Positions 28,861-36,668 of a stretch of 64,000 nt of DNA are shown piece by piece. The notes beneath the pieces are model-generated. The model was given only the letters and a program-made list of their open reading frames with translations, ran no database searches and was not told where the DNA came from. The DNA is from Perkinsela sp. pyNocScin1. Lineage: Eukaryota; Euglenozoa; Kinetoplastea; Prokinetoplastida; Perkinselidae. Position numbers and translations under genes: made by a program. The stretch is taken from positions 186,001-250,000 of the forward strand of contig CAXHTR010000006.1 of NCBI GenBank assembly GCA_964019655.1, in the 5' to 3' direction. Numbering within the stretch: the stretch's first letter is position 1; each line of letters begins with the position of its first letter.

Positions 28861-30816
28861 CTAGATTTCTATGGAAAGTTTATTTCCTTCATTGGCGCGG
28901 TGAAAGATGTCCCCAAGAACGTACATCGGTTCATCACATGCCAAATTTTTGATGATTAAGTGTGTATCAACAAGTTTTTCTAAAGCTATTATTGTGAATT
29001 CTTTGGTGGTGCAAGAAATTTTAAGTATATCGTGATATGCAAGGGGCTGAAAATTAGTTTCTTCAAGACGCCGAAGAATGCTTGTAAAGAGAAAGGTGGG
29101 CAAAAATGACCCACATAGCGTTATGTGCTCTTTCACTACGATTTCGACTGTGTTGTGCTCGACGAGAAACTTCATCGTCCGAAAGCTCAACACTGGCTGA
29201 TGAAGTTGAATATACGAAAGCCAGGGGCCCCAAAGTTTATCTGTGTCGAGGGTTGCTTGATTCTCGAGCAGAAGCGAGTTACCGATTGATATCATGCTGC
29301 TATCCTGAGTCTTAAGCCGTGCTTCATGGGCTATTCGATTCAATATCAGGACAAAGTCGTCTGAAAGCAATCCTGAAAAGGAACTCATGATATTCTCCGT
29401 TTTTTCCATCAAGGAGAAAAATATACGTATCCCTTGCTGATGTTGTGATAGAGCATAAGTGAACGTTTCACTCAGTTTCCAATGTAACTTTTCTTCAACC
29501 GTTGATCTACTTTTTGTGCATTGAAATCCATAAACTAATTTGGCAGCATTTTGTTCAACGGCTCCGGGCCCTCTACCGACTGAGAGGAGGATTTGCTCGC
29601 TCAGTAAATTCGCAATGCTGGTTACAAGGCGATCAAAAAGCTCTTGCATGCGTCTTGATATTGCTGGATCTATTTGACTTATATATGCGCAAGAAACATT
29701 CCAGTTCAGCTCGTGTTCAAGGCTGAGCATGGAAAAATAGGTGCGAAGTGCATCGTTTTCAGTCCTTAAGACCCCACAATTTTCAGTTAGACTAGCAATT
29801 TCTTCCTCTAAAAACTGTTTAAAGATATCCTGGCCTTTCAGTGAAGCAACAGCCTCAACAATAATCCCCCAGCCGTCATCCATGCAGTACGCATAATCAT
29901 TCTTTGCAGAAGCAATCAGCTTTTTGAGAAAGGGTGTATGCAAAGTTTCTTCGAATACATCATTGATACTATCAACATATCTTTCTGGTAAACATGCATG
30001 TATCAATTTGTAATATGCAGTCTTCGCTTGCGCAACCTGACTTCGCCAGTCGTTGAGACTCCCTTGCAAGCTTTCAAGTATGTTTGTACAATATTTCGCG
30101 GCATGGGCTTCGAGAGGCCGAGAGTAAATTGCCTCGAAGAGCGACGTTGTACTTGCATCAAAATATTCCCACATAGAACCACATGCTTTGCACTGCGCAT
30201 AATGTTCACTTCGCTGGCCTTCTTTGGCTTCTAGTGAGGAATTTGTACTAGCCTTGTCCATGAGCAACAAAAACTCGGCGATTTGCCTATAGATCACAGT
30301 ATTGTTATCTTGCAAACTGTCCCATGGCAAAGGTTCATTGACAGGGGCAATACAGTTGAAACAGACAAAGGACACGCCCCGTGCAGCGATTTCTCGCCGA
30401 AAAGCTTGGGCGAATATTGCTTCTACCCTTTCGAGAGCATCCTTTTTGTTTAGCTTCATCAGGGACATAGCAGTTGATGTACAGAACTTGCGAAAGGCTT
30501 TTGTTAATGAGAATGCAGAGGCAATTGAGCTGAGTGCAGACTGTCCTACCATTCGTGAAAAAAGATGGGTAAAGAGTTCCGTGAAGGCCTCCGGGCTGCT
30601 ATGCATGAGAAACTGATTGATTGCTTCATCGATGATTTGGAAACAGGCTAGTTTTTGGGAAAACATCGGCTTAGACTCAATCCCAAGAGTGACGCATAGG
30701 GTGTCGTATATGAGCCGCATGTAGTACTTCATAAGCTCTTCACTGGGAGATCGGAGTGGGGGTCGAAGTGCAATGTATAATTTCCCATGCGAGAATTTGT
30801 TGAAAATGCTCTTCAT
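28861..30816 (-). CDS. Divergent cullin-like protein, tentative
   Basis: 651 residues, all-helical for the first ~520. No strong full-length match. The C-terminal ~130 residues resemble the cullin beta-sheet and winged-helix A: VLSFRTMKFLVEHNTVEIVV, then ILRRLEETNFQPLAYHDILK, ISCTTKEFTIIALEKLVDTH and EPMYVLGDIFHRA, parallel to cullin LLxFN...LTYxEL...LxxxLxxL...YxxNxxF. The N-terminal helical bundle would then be cullin repeats. The chain stops soon after winged-helix A, so the terminal neddylation domain appears to be missing. If not a cullin, it is an unassigned alpha-solenoid protein. Confidence 0.45.
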   Translation of the reverse strand: MKSIFNKFSHGKLYIALRPPLRSPSEELMKYYMRLIYDTLCVTLGIESKPMFSQKLACFQIIDEAINQFLMHSSPEAFTELFTHLFSRMVGQSALSSIASAFSLTKAFRKFCTSTAMSLMKLNKKDALERVEAIFAQAFRREIAARGVSFVCFNCIAPVNEPLPWDSLQDNNTVIYRQIAEFLLLMDKASTNSSLEAKEGQRSEHYAQCKACGSMWEYFDASTTSLFEAIYSRPLEAHAAKYCTNILESLQGSLNDWRSQVAQAKTAYYKLIHACLPERYVDSINDVFEETLHTPFLKKLIASAKNDYAYCMDDGWGIIVEAVASLKGQDIFKQFLEEEIASLTENCGVLRTENDALRTYFSMLSLEHELNWNVSCAYISQIDPAISRRMQELFDRLVTSIANLLSEQILLSVGRGPGAVEQNAAKLVYGFQCTKSRSTVEEKLHWKLSETFTYALSQHQQGIRIFFSLMEKTENIMSSFSGLLSDDFVLILNRIAHEARLKTQDSSMISIGNSLLLENQATLDTDKLWGPWLSYIQLHQPVLSFRTMKFLVEHNTVEIVVKEHITLCGSFLPTFLFTSILRRLEETNFQPLAYHDILKISCTTKEFTIIALEKLVDTHLIIKNLACDEPMYVLGDIFHRANEGNKLSIEI

Positions 30817-30908
30817 TTATCCAAAGTGTAAATGTCGCGAATAATACAAATGATGCAGTGAAAGCTGAAAGTAGAAAACTTTTACGCTATATGACAGGGA
30901 GCTTAAAT

Positions 30909-31856
30909 TCACCGTGGCGATAAATCATCTTCTTGAAGCATCCGCTTTGCTCGCCGAGGCTTCGGTGGCTGAATTCCGTTCGGGATATAATAATTTTTCA
31001 ATAAAAACTCGTGCTTTATGACCTCAGTCAGTGTCATTCGAGTACGACCATCTTTCTTCAGTAAAGCAGATATGAACATTTTTGCGTCGTTCGGGACGCT
31101 ATCGGGAATCTCGTACTCCATTGCACTAATTTTTCGCAAGACAGCTTTATTCGAGTCATCTTTGAAGGGTGTCTTACCGACCAGCATTTCGTAGCAAAAG
31201 ATGCCGAGGCACCAGAGGTCAGCTGATCCGGTGTAAGAGCCATGCTCAACGATTTCAGGAGGAAAGTACTCGGGAGTTCCGCAGACAGTCTTGCGCTCCA
31301 TTGCCGGTGTGTGTACAGACCATCCAAAGTCAGCGAGCTTGACATTGTCATCCTCATCAAGAAGAATATTTTCAGGCTTAATGTCACGATGAATAATTCT
31401 GTGTTCATGGAGATATTTGAGTGCCTCTGCGAGCTGTGCGACGTACTTTGCCGTTTGCTCAATACCAAAGCGGCCCTGCTTCTGTAGCTTTGAGTACAAC
31501 ATACCACCAATGCATGGCTCTAGAATGAGGTAGATATCAGTCTCCGTCCAAAAATAGCCGAAAGTACGAAGAAGGTTTTGATGTCGTGTGTGATACGCAA
31601 TCTCAATTTCACGCCGTAGCTGACTGTACATTCGCATTTCAGCAAGGCGCTTTAGGTTCATTTTTTTTAACACAACAATGTAGTTGCTCGTCTTTTCACA
31701 TGCAAGGTAGGCATCGCCATACTGGCCACTTCCCATCTTTTGCAGGAGCAAGAAGTCGTCCTCTGTCCAGTCATCACGTGGGGCAGCGGGGACCTTAATG
31801 ATGGACTGTAAGATGGCCCCTGCTTGTGCGTTTGGGGCATACGGGCTTCCGGACAT
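30909..31856 (-). CDS. AUK1: Aurora-family serine/threonine kinase
   Basis: 315 residues. All catalytic elements are intact: Gly-loop GSGQYGDAY (42-50), VAIK-equivalent Lys at 64, HRDIKPEN (156-163), DFGWSVH (176-182) and activation segment RKTVCGTPEYFPPE with Thr190. The DFGWSVH and CGTPEYFPPE signatures, plus a WTEDDFLLLQKMGSGQYG start, are Aurora hallmarks. In trypanosomes AUK1 is the chromosomal passenger kinase acting at the kinetochore, spindle and cytokinesis. The N-terminal extension is short (~30 residues), as in kinetoplastid AUK1. Other Aurora paralogues cannot be excluded without phylogeny. Confidence 0.93.
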   Translation of the reverse strand: MSGSPYAPNAQAGAILQSIIKVPAAPRDDWTEDDFLLLQKMGSGQYGDAYLACEKTSNYIVVLKKMNLKRLAEMRMYSQLRREIEIAYHTRHQNLLRTFGYFWTETDIYLILEPCIGGMLYSKLQKQGRFGIEQTAKYVAQLAEALKYLHEHRIIHRDIKPENILLDEDDNVKLADFGWSVHTPAMERKTVCGTPEYFPPEIVEHGSYTGSADLWCLGIFCYEMLVGKTPFKDDSNKAVLRKISAMEYEIPDSVPNDAKMFISALLKKDGRTRMTLTEVIKHEFLLKNYYIPNGIQPPKPRRAKRMLQEDDLSPR

Positions 31857-31929
31857 AGCTATTCTAGAAGTTTACTTGGAAAATAGGGATTTTTTCTCGA
31901 AGTACAGCCAACTTTACCAGCGGATAGCT

Positions 31930-32562
31930 TTACACAGACAAATGCACCCAACGTAAAATATCGACTTTAACAGGCTTGGACTCTCTCTTATGCTTGCGAT
32001 ATGTCTTTTCAATGCAGTAATCAACGCGTGCGACGAGTGTAGCATCAACGTTCGGGAATTCTCGCCGTGCCCAGTCGCGAAGAAAGTCAAATGAAGCAGA
32101 GAGATGAAAGGAATAAACCACGTTCGACACAGAAAGTGCCTCGCGGACAAATATCGTGTCTGCATGGTCCTGTTGTTTGGTCCCGAACGGAGGGTTTGTC
32201 AATGTAGTATGATATCTTGCCCGCATTAAACTTCTCAGTGAACCGGCCGTGACTTTGAGCACAAAGAAGTCGATATTCGCATCACACTCAAAATTTGATG
32301 CACGAGCAACCGCTGATATATCGATGTCTACACCTGTCACCATCGAAGCACCGAGAAGCGCACTTGCGTGAGCGAGAACGCCCGTACCACACCCAAGATC
32401 AAGGATCATTTTGTTTTCGATATCCCCATTGAGGAAAGCTGACCAAACGCAGTATGCTGCGATTTCCACCGGTGTAAAATATTGCTCAAGCTCAATCTTT
32501 GGGTCCGGAAATCTATAATCCCCTTGGCCAAGTGCTTGCCTCAGTTGGTTGAGACTTTTCAT
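31930..32562 (-). CDS. METTL5: METTL5-type rRNA N6-adenine methyltransferase
   Basis: 210 residues, the normal METTL5 length. An N-terminal LEQYFTPVEIAAYCVW is followed by SAM motif I DLGCGTGVLAHAS, acidic loop GVDIDISAV, and the catalytic NPPFGTK (family NPPFGTK), then SNVVYSFHLSAS (family VYSLHKS) and a basic KTYRKHKRESKPVKVDILR end. METTL5 with TRMT112 makes m6A1832 in 18S rRNA. The NPPF tetrad marks an N6-adenine methylase. Confidence 0.95.
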   Translation of the reverse strand: MKSLNQLRQALGQGDYRFPDPKIELEQYFTPVEIAAYCVWSAFLNGDIENKMILDLGCGTGVLAHASALLGASMVTGVDIDISAVARASNFECDANIDFFVLKVTAGSLRSLMRARYHTTLTNPPFGTKQQDHADTIFVREALSVSNVVYSFHLSASFDFLRDWARREFPNVDATLVARVDYCIEKTYRKHKRESKPVKVDILRWVHLSV

Positions 32563-32700
32563 TTCATCATTGGTTCAAAAATATGCATAAATTGGTTGAA
32601 TATAATCTGAGCAAAGCGATTGAAGTGAATGAAACCTAACTTATATCATCTGTACGTATCTGCGGTTGTTTTGTTGTGCATTGAATCTGAATGCTGAGCA

Positions 32701-32778
32701 TTACTTGCTGCGCTGTCTCATCTTTCGTCTTCTGCGCTTAAGTCGCTGAAGGCGCTTCTTGCGCCACTTTGGTCTCAT
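32701..32778 (-). CDS. RPL41: Ribosomal protein eL41
   Basis: A 25-codon frame encodes a Lys/Arg-rich peptide that begins MRPKWRKKRLQRLKR and ends RRKMRQRSK, nearly identical to the universal 25-residue eL41. It bridges the two subunits in the eukaryotic ribosome. The frame is too short for ordinary ORF callers. An in-frame ATG nine codons upstream (32805) would add MGTVSRPRG; family length favours 32778, but which ATG is in the mature mRNA depends on the trans-splice site, and an AG falls between the two ATGs. Confidence 0.95.
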   Translation of the reverse strand: MRPKWRKKRLQRLKRRRRKMRQRSK

Positions 32779-32885
32779 TCCGCGTGGTCTAGATACGGTT
32801 CCCATGGGATATTATGTTTAACTACAGAAATTCAATATCATACATACAAAAAGAAAACTTGGCTTACGCAATGGAAAAACTTAAA

Positions 32886-33725
32886 CTAACTTTGCTGCTT
32901 CATTGCCATATTGGCGAGAATTTTCTCCCACATTTGCCGTGCAGTAAAAACATCTTTTTTGCTCTTGTCGATCTGTACAACAGTCGTGTTCCAGCGCAAG
33001 ATGCTTTTTGGAACATTTTCTCCATGAAAGCTTACATAAAAAGAGGGAATGCGATTGAGAATCGAAGAAACCGGTAGGCGCTGCTCCCCTGACTTGCCAA
33101 ACCACCCTTCGAACTGCCATTCTTTCCCAATAACTATACTTGCGAGAATATTGTCCCATGCGTTTTCGGGAACCAAAGATGGGTCATCTACTGCTTTGAT
33201 GCTGTGCGTGCTCGGTCCTACAAGGCTTTCAGGAGAAAGCTCAATTTCCCGTGAACGCCGGGCGAATGTGGCGGCAGTTGGTACACGAAACTCACCCTTT
33301 TCGAGAAAATGAGATATGTTGGTCATATTTATTGGGGCACTGATTGAAGGAGGGACCAAAATATAAAATATGCCCAACCTGTTTTGTTTGGGCTGGGTGT
33401 CGTACGGGTATAATGCCACTTCTTGAACAGCTGGATTGTTTGCTTCTCGAAGATTTTCCTCAAATTGCTGCGGATTCGCCGAGATGCTTTCCATTGCTTG
33501 GTTAATTACCTTCAGAACATTATTACTGATTTGTGCACTGTCATCGCTGTGTTGTGTCTTTCCAAGCGACGTGTTCATGGGAAAGATGCGTGCCATATGC
33601 ATCAAATCATCGTCACCTATGCTATATAGCGCAGCATCTTTGCGCTGGCTCAAGTGATTTTCCCATTTCTTGATAAAATTCTCTAAAATCATGGTCGAAG
33701 CACTGTTCATGGTAGTTTCTGTCAT
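32886..33725 (-). CDS. CDC73: CDC73/parafibromin, PAF1 complex subunit
   Basis: 279 residues from ATG 33725 (the frame opens at a GTG four codons upstream). The C-terminal Ras-like domain (~115-275) is diagnostic: IFYILVPPSISAPINMTNIS, FLEKGEFRVP, WDNILASIVIGKEWQFEGWF, LPVSSILNRIPSFYVSF and ILRWNTTVVQID, matching parafibromin (PIIIVPAATTSLITMLN; WQFKGW; VxKWNVTVLxL). The N-terminal region is much shorter than in yeast or human. CDC73 links the PAF1 complex to RNA polymerase II elongation and histone modification. Trypanosomes have a PAF1 complex, and a Plus3-RING protein in the other array may act in the same pathway. Confidence 0.88.
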   Translation of the reverse strand: MTETTMNSASTMILENFIKKWENHLSQRKDAALYSIGDDDLMHMARIFPMNTSLGKTQHSDDSAQISNNVLKVINQAMESISANPQQFEENLREANNPAVQEVALYPYDTQPKQNRLGIFYILVPPSISAPINMTNISHFLEKGEFRVPTAATFARRSREIELSPESLVGPSTHSIKAVDDPSLVPENAWDNILASIVIGKEWQFEGWFGKSGEQRLPVSSILNRIPSFYVSFHGENVPKSILRWNTTVVQIDKSKKDVFTARQMWEKILANMAMKQQS

Positions 33726-33874
33726 TATATCGATCACTTGTGACTGATACGCATTTGGTTAGAGTAAAAGTATTACCTTCGTCATATTTTAAGCTCATAC
33801 ACAGGAAATAATAAAAAACTACTTCATACGGATAAATATAGCTGATATATCGTTTTGCCTAGGCACTCTGTGGC

Positions 33875-34339
33875 TTACTGCTTGGATGCAGATTTCTTGG
33901 CACGAGAGACTTTCAGGGCAATGCGGTCACAGTCTCTTCGTCCTGCTTTCGTGATAATGCGGCCTTCGTCATCAGACTTCGCGATCAGGTTGAGCCCTTC
34001 GAGGCCCTGTAGGGACTTGCGGATGACACTTCCTGAGGCTTTTTTGAAGTGAAGCGGTCGGGATTGACCCCATGTGCTGCCGAAGACCTTCTTCAGACCG
34101 CCAATTCCTGTGAATGGGCGAATGTAAATGCGGCGGAGAATGGCGGCACTCTTGACGTAAAACCAGTCAGGGTTTGAAGGTGGGAGGACGCGGGAAATTC
34201 CTGTTTTCGCGTAATCAACGAATTCCGGAATTTCGAGCTTTCCCTGTGCCTTGAGGTGCTGTGCGAAAGCCTCTATCCACTCGTTGGCATCGACATCCTG
34301 AACACCACAGCCATTATAGCGCTTAGCAGCTTTGACCAT
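33875..34339 (-). CDS. RPS19: Ribosomal protein eS19
   Basis: 154 residues. Conserved blocks: VQDVDANEWIEAFAQHLK, DWFYVKSAAILRRIYIRPFT, GIGGLKKVFGSTWGQSRPLH, GSVIRKSLQGLEGLNLIAKS and GRIITKAGRRDCDRIA. It belongs to the head of the 40S subunit and is needed for 18S rRNA maturation. Length and motif order are normal. Confidence 0.98.
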   Translation of the reverse strand: MVKAAKRYNGCGVQDVDANEWIEAFAQHLKAQGKLEIPEFVDYAKTGISRVLPPSNPDWFYVKSAAILRRIYIRPFTGIGGLKKVFGSTWGQSRPLHFKKASGSVIRKSLQGLEGLNLIAKSDDEGRIITKAGRRDCDRIALKVSRAKKSASKQ

Positions 34340-34411
34340 TGTTTAGAGCGGCTAAAATCAATGAGACAAAATAAACTTCAATCACATTGCACGAAAGTAT
34401 TTCACTTAAAT

Positions 34412-35236
34412 TTACGTGCCGGTATAAGTAGGTGTACGCTTTGCCGCGAATGCTTCAAGGGCTTCCAAGCGATCATGAGACCTAAGTACACGCTCATAGC
34501 ATGCAAACTCAGATGCCATTCCTTTATCACGAATCGAAAAAGAGGACTTCATTGCAGATTTTGCAGCCCGTACTGCCACAGGGCCAGAAGAGGCGATATT
34601 TTGAGCGATTTGTAATCCACAATGAAGTAGCTTATCCTGTGATAACGACTGATTTACAAGCCCAATGCGCGAAGCTTCGTTAGCATCAATGATGCGCCCA
34701 GTAAATATCATTTCAGAAGCTCTTGCATATCCGATGGTTTCAGGCAACGTCTGGGTCCCACCTGCACCAGGAATTACTGCTAGCTTAGTCTCAGGGAGCC
34801 CAAAACTAGATACATTATTACAAATTCTTATGTCTGTCATTAGGGCAAGCTCGAGGCCCCCACCAAGAGCGCACCCTTCAATACAAGATAAAGTTGGGAC
34901 CTTGATATTGGAAATACGCAGAAACAAAGAGCGTAGGCTGTGCACAAAAGCCCTTGTCTGACGTATATTCAATCTGAGGCGTTCTTTCAAATCAGCCCCA
35001 GCACTGAAAACGCCTGGAATATCGCTTTTAATAATCACAACAGCAGGATCCGAGTGCTCTATGGTATGTAGAGCACCCTTAAGGTCGTGCACGAATGCTT
35101 TATTGAATAAGTTGAGTTTTTCACTATGCAATGATAGCAGGAAAATATTTTTACTGTTTGCCATCACAGAGCAACGCTGCCCCATGAGCACAGACTTGAG
35201 CCCTAGCGCCTTTAAAGCCTCGAACTTCGAAGACAT
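34412..35236 (-). CDS. AUH: AUH-like methylglutaconyl/enoyl-CoA hydratase
   Basis: 274 residues of the crotonase fold. Oxyanion-hole and catalytic segments are intact: VFSAGADLKERL, CALGGGLELALMTDIRI, GLPETKLAVIPGAGGTQTLP (both catalytic Glu residues are present in GGGLEL and LPETKLA), and the C-terminal DRLEALEAFAAKRTPTYTG. The ADLKER sequence favours AUH, the leucine-pathway methylglutaconyl-CoA hydratase that also binds AU-rich RNA, over generic ECHS1. The N-terminus (MSSKFEALKALGLKSVLMG) is only weakly presequence-like, so mitochondrial import is likely but not proven. Confidence 0.9.
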   Translation of the reverse strand: MSSKFEALKALGLKSVLMGQRCSVMANSKNIFLLSLHSEKLNLFNKAFVHDLKGALHTIEHSDPAVVIIKSDIPGVFSAGADLKERLRLNIRQTRAFVHSLRSLFLRISNIKVPTLSCIEGCALGGGLELALMTDIRICNNVSSFGLPETKLAVIPGAGGTQTLPETIGYARASEMIFTGRIIDANEASRIGLVNQSLSQDKLLHCGLQIAQNIASSGPVAVRAAKSAMKSSFSIRDKGMASEFACYERVLRSHDRLEALEAFAAKRTPTYTGT

Positions 35237-35336
35237 TATTCTCGTTTTGTATCAATTAACAAAACTTGCGTTAATATGTCCTACATGCTGCACGTAACAT
35301 GAGAGGGTCTAGTCACTTATTTTCCAATTTGATTCT

Positions 35337-36353
35337 CTAAGAGATTCCAGCTATTTGATCGACGTCAGTGTGAATCGAGTTTGTCCCAAGTAAAGCGCGG
35401 TGTAAATCACCTTTTGTCGCATCAGTGCAGAATGGCTGCTCTGATATTTTAGTGCTGTGAGCCACTGAAAAACCCATAGCCGCCTTCAAGAAATTGACTT
35501 TCTTTTCAGGGATATCTCTAAAGGGAAAGTATGCGAAGATAATGAATTTTTTCTCTCTGCGATTTTGATTCCAATATTCTGCGGCATCAACATTTCCTCT
35601 GGGATCGTTGTTTCGAATGTAGCTCTTGAAAGATTTCAAAAAACTAATTTTTGACCCTGAGTCGATTAATACCCTCATTGTTGGTGTTGCAAAAAGAGAA
35701 CCTCCAGATTCTGTGATGTTGTCATCTAAAGATTTTGATACGTGACGTATAGCTTCCACTGAAGAGTTCACTTGTGACTGCTCCGGAATAAATTTGAGAT
35801 ATTTAGCCATGGCATGAGGAGCTAATTGAAAAGCAGCAGTTCTAGATTTTTTTTGCCGAGACAAGGCCTGAATTCGATTCCATGATCTTGTCCGACAATC
35901 TTTTCGAATCGCCATTTCGTCAAGCTTTACACGGATGAGCAATTTTTCCGATAAGGCAAAAAAGAACAGCGAGGTTTTCTCTCTTGCAAAAAGTGCTTGA
36001 AAAAATGAACCGTCTAAGGCCGAATCAGGCACGGATTTCATTGCGAGCATCAAATCCGACATAGATCGTATCTCATGCAGGCATACACGGACAGGCCCTG
36101 GAAAAGCCCCAGCTTGCTCGAGGTAAGTATATTTGTGAATATTTCGCCAGGAGGAGTTCACAAGATTAAATTGTCCGTGCAATAAAAAATCTTTCTCTCG
36201 ATTACTTAGGTGCCAATATGGCTCAAGCCAGCGCTTGCGGCTTCCATGCAGTCCCCCGTAATATTTTACGCCACATAAGCCCTTGTAAGCATTATCCTTC
36301 TTAGCTCCAAAGCGATACCAATCTCGAACAAGATTATATTTTTTGTTAGCCAT
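35337..36353 (-). CDS. Basic hypothetical protein, possibly mitochondrial
   Basis: 338 residues, first gene of the minus-strand array. Strongly basic and aromatic N-terminus (NLVRDWYRFGAKKDNAYKGL; GGLHGSRKRWLEPYWHLSNR), then a middle part with LIRVKLDEMAIRKDCRTRSW and an alpha-beta C-terminal half. The RNA-binding-like composition and its position back to back with uL4m make a mitoribosomal or mitochondrial RNA-associated protein plausible, but no family was recognised. The coding call is strong: long frame, ATG and array strand all agree. Confidence 0.7.
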   Translation of the reverse strand: MANKKYNLVRDWYRFGAKKDNAYKGLCGVKYYGGLHGSRKRWLEPYWHLSNREKDFLLHGQFNLVNSSWRNIHKYTYLEQAGAFPGPVRVCLHEIRSMSDLMLAMKSVPDSALDGSFFQALFAREKTSLFFFALSEKLLIRVKLDEMAIRKDCRTRSWNRIQALSRQKKSRTAAFQLAPHAMAKYLKFIPEQSQVNSSVEAIRHVSKSLDDNITESGGSLFATPTMRVLIDSGSKISFLKSFKSYIRNNDPRGNVDAAEYWNQNRREKKFIIFAYFPFRDIPEKKVNFLKAAMGFSVAHSTKISEQPFCTDATKGDLHRALLGTNSIHTDVDQIAGIS

Positions 36354-36668
36354 TCGAAATCTATTGAAGATTTAGAAAACGAATCCGATTACATTGATTT
36401 TATGAGCGATGACTTTTTCGGAAGAGAAAGTCCTTCGGAGACAAGGATTTTACAAAATTCCACGAGGTTTTTTCAGCCAGCGCGGTGCACGCTCAATGAG
36501 TTTCAGTTTCTAATAGTTTCGAAGCTTACATGTTCGTTTGCTCTCATCATAGAAACGTTCCCGATTGCTTCCAACTTTTAATTCGAATTAATTTTTTTAC
36601 ACTGATAATTTTCAAGTGAAGATTAATTATGTAATCTTACCTGTCCACCGTAATCACTCAATTATAAA
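36354..36668. promoter_or_regulatory. Divergent strand-switch region, likely bidirectional Pol II start site
   Basis: Every gene to the left is on the minus strand and every gene to the right on the plus strand, so this ~315-bp interval separates two polycistronic arrays. In kinetoplastids divergent strand switches are RNA polymerase II start regions, usually marked by histone variants rather than by sequence motifs. The right part is AT-rich with T- and A-runs (around 36570-36660). No tRNA or obvious repeat is present. It is short for such a region, in keeping with the compact genome. A 59-codon plus-strand frame (36402-36581) lies inside. Confidence 0.75.
36402..36581 (+). CDS. Candidate 59-residue ORF inside the strand-switch region
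   Basis: ATG 36402 to TAA 36579-36581. It begins MSDDFFGRESPSETRIL and has a moderately hydrophobic second half (FQFLIVSKLTCSFALIIETF). No homologue was recognised and no clear pyrimidine-AG signal lies directly upstream. It may be a chance frame in the promoter region or the first tiny gene of the plus array. Confidence 0.2.
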   Translation: MSDDFFGRESPSETRILQNSTRFFQPARCTLNEFQFLIVSKLTCSFALIIETFPIASNF

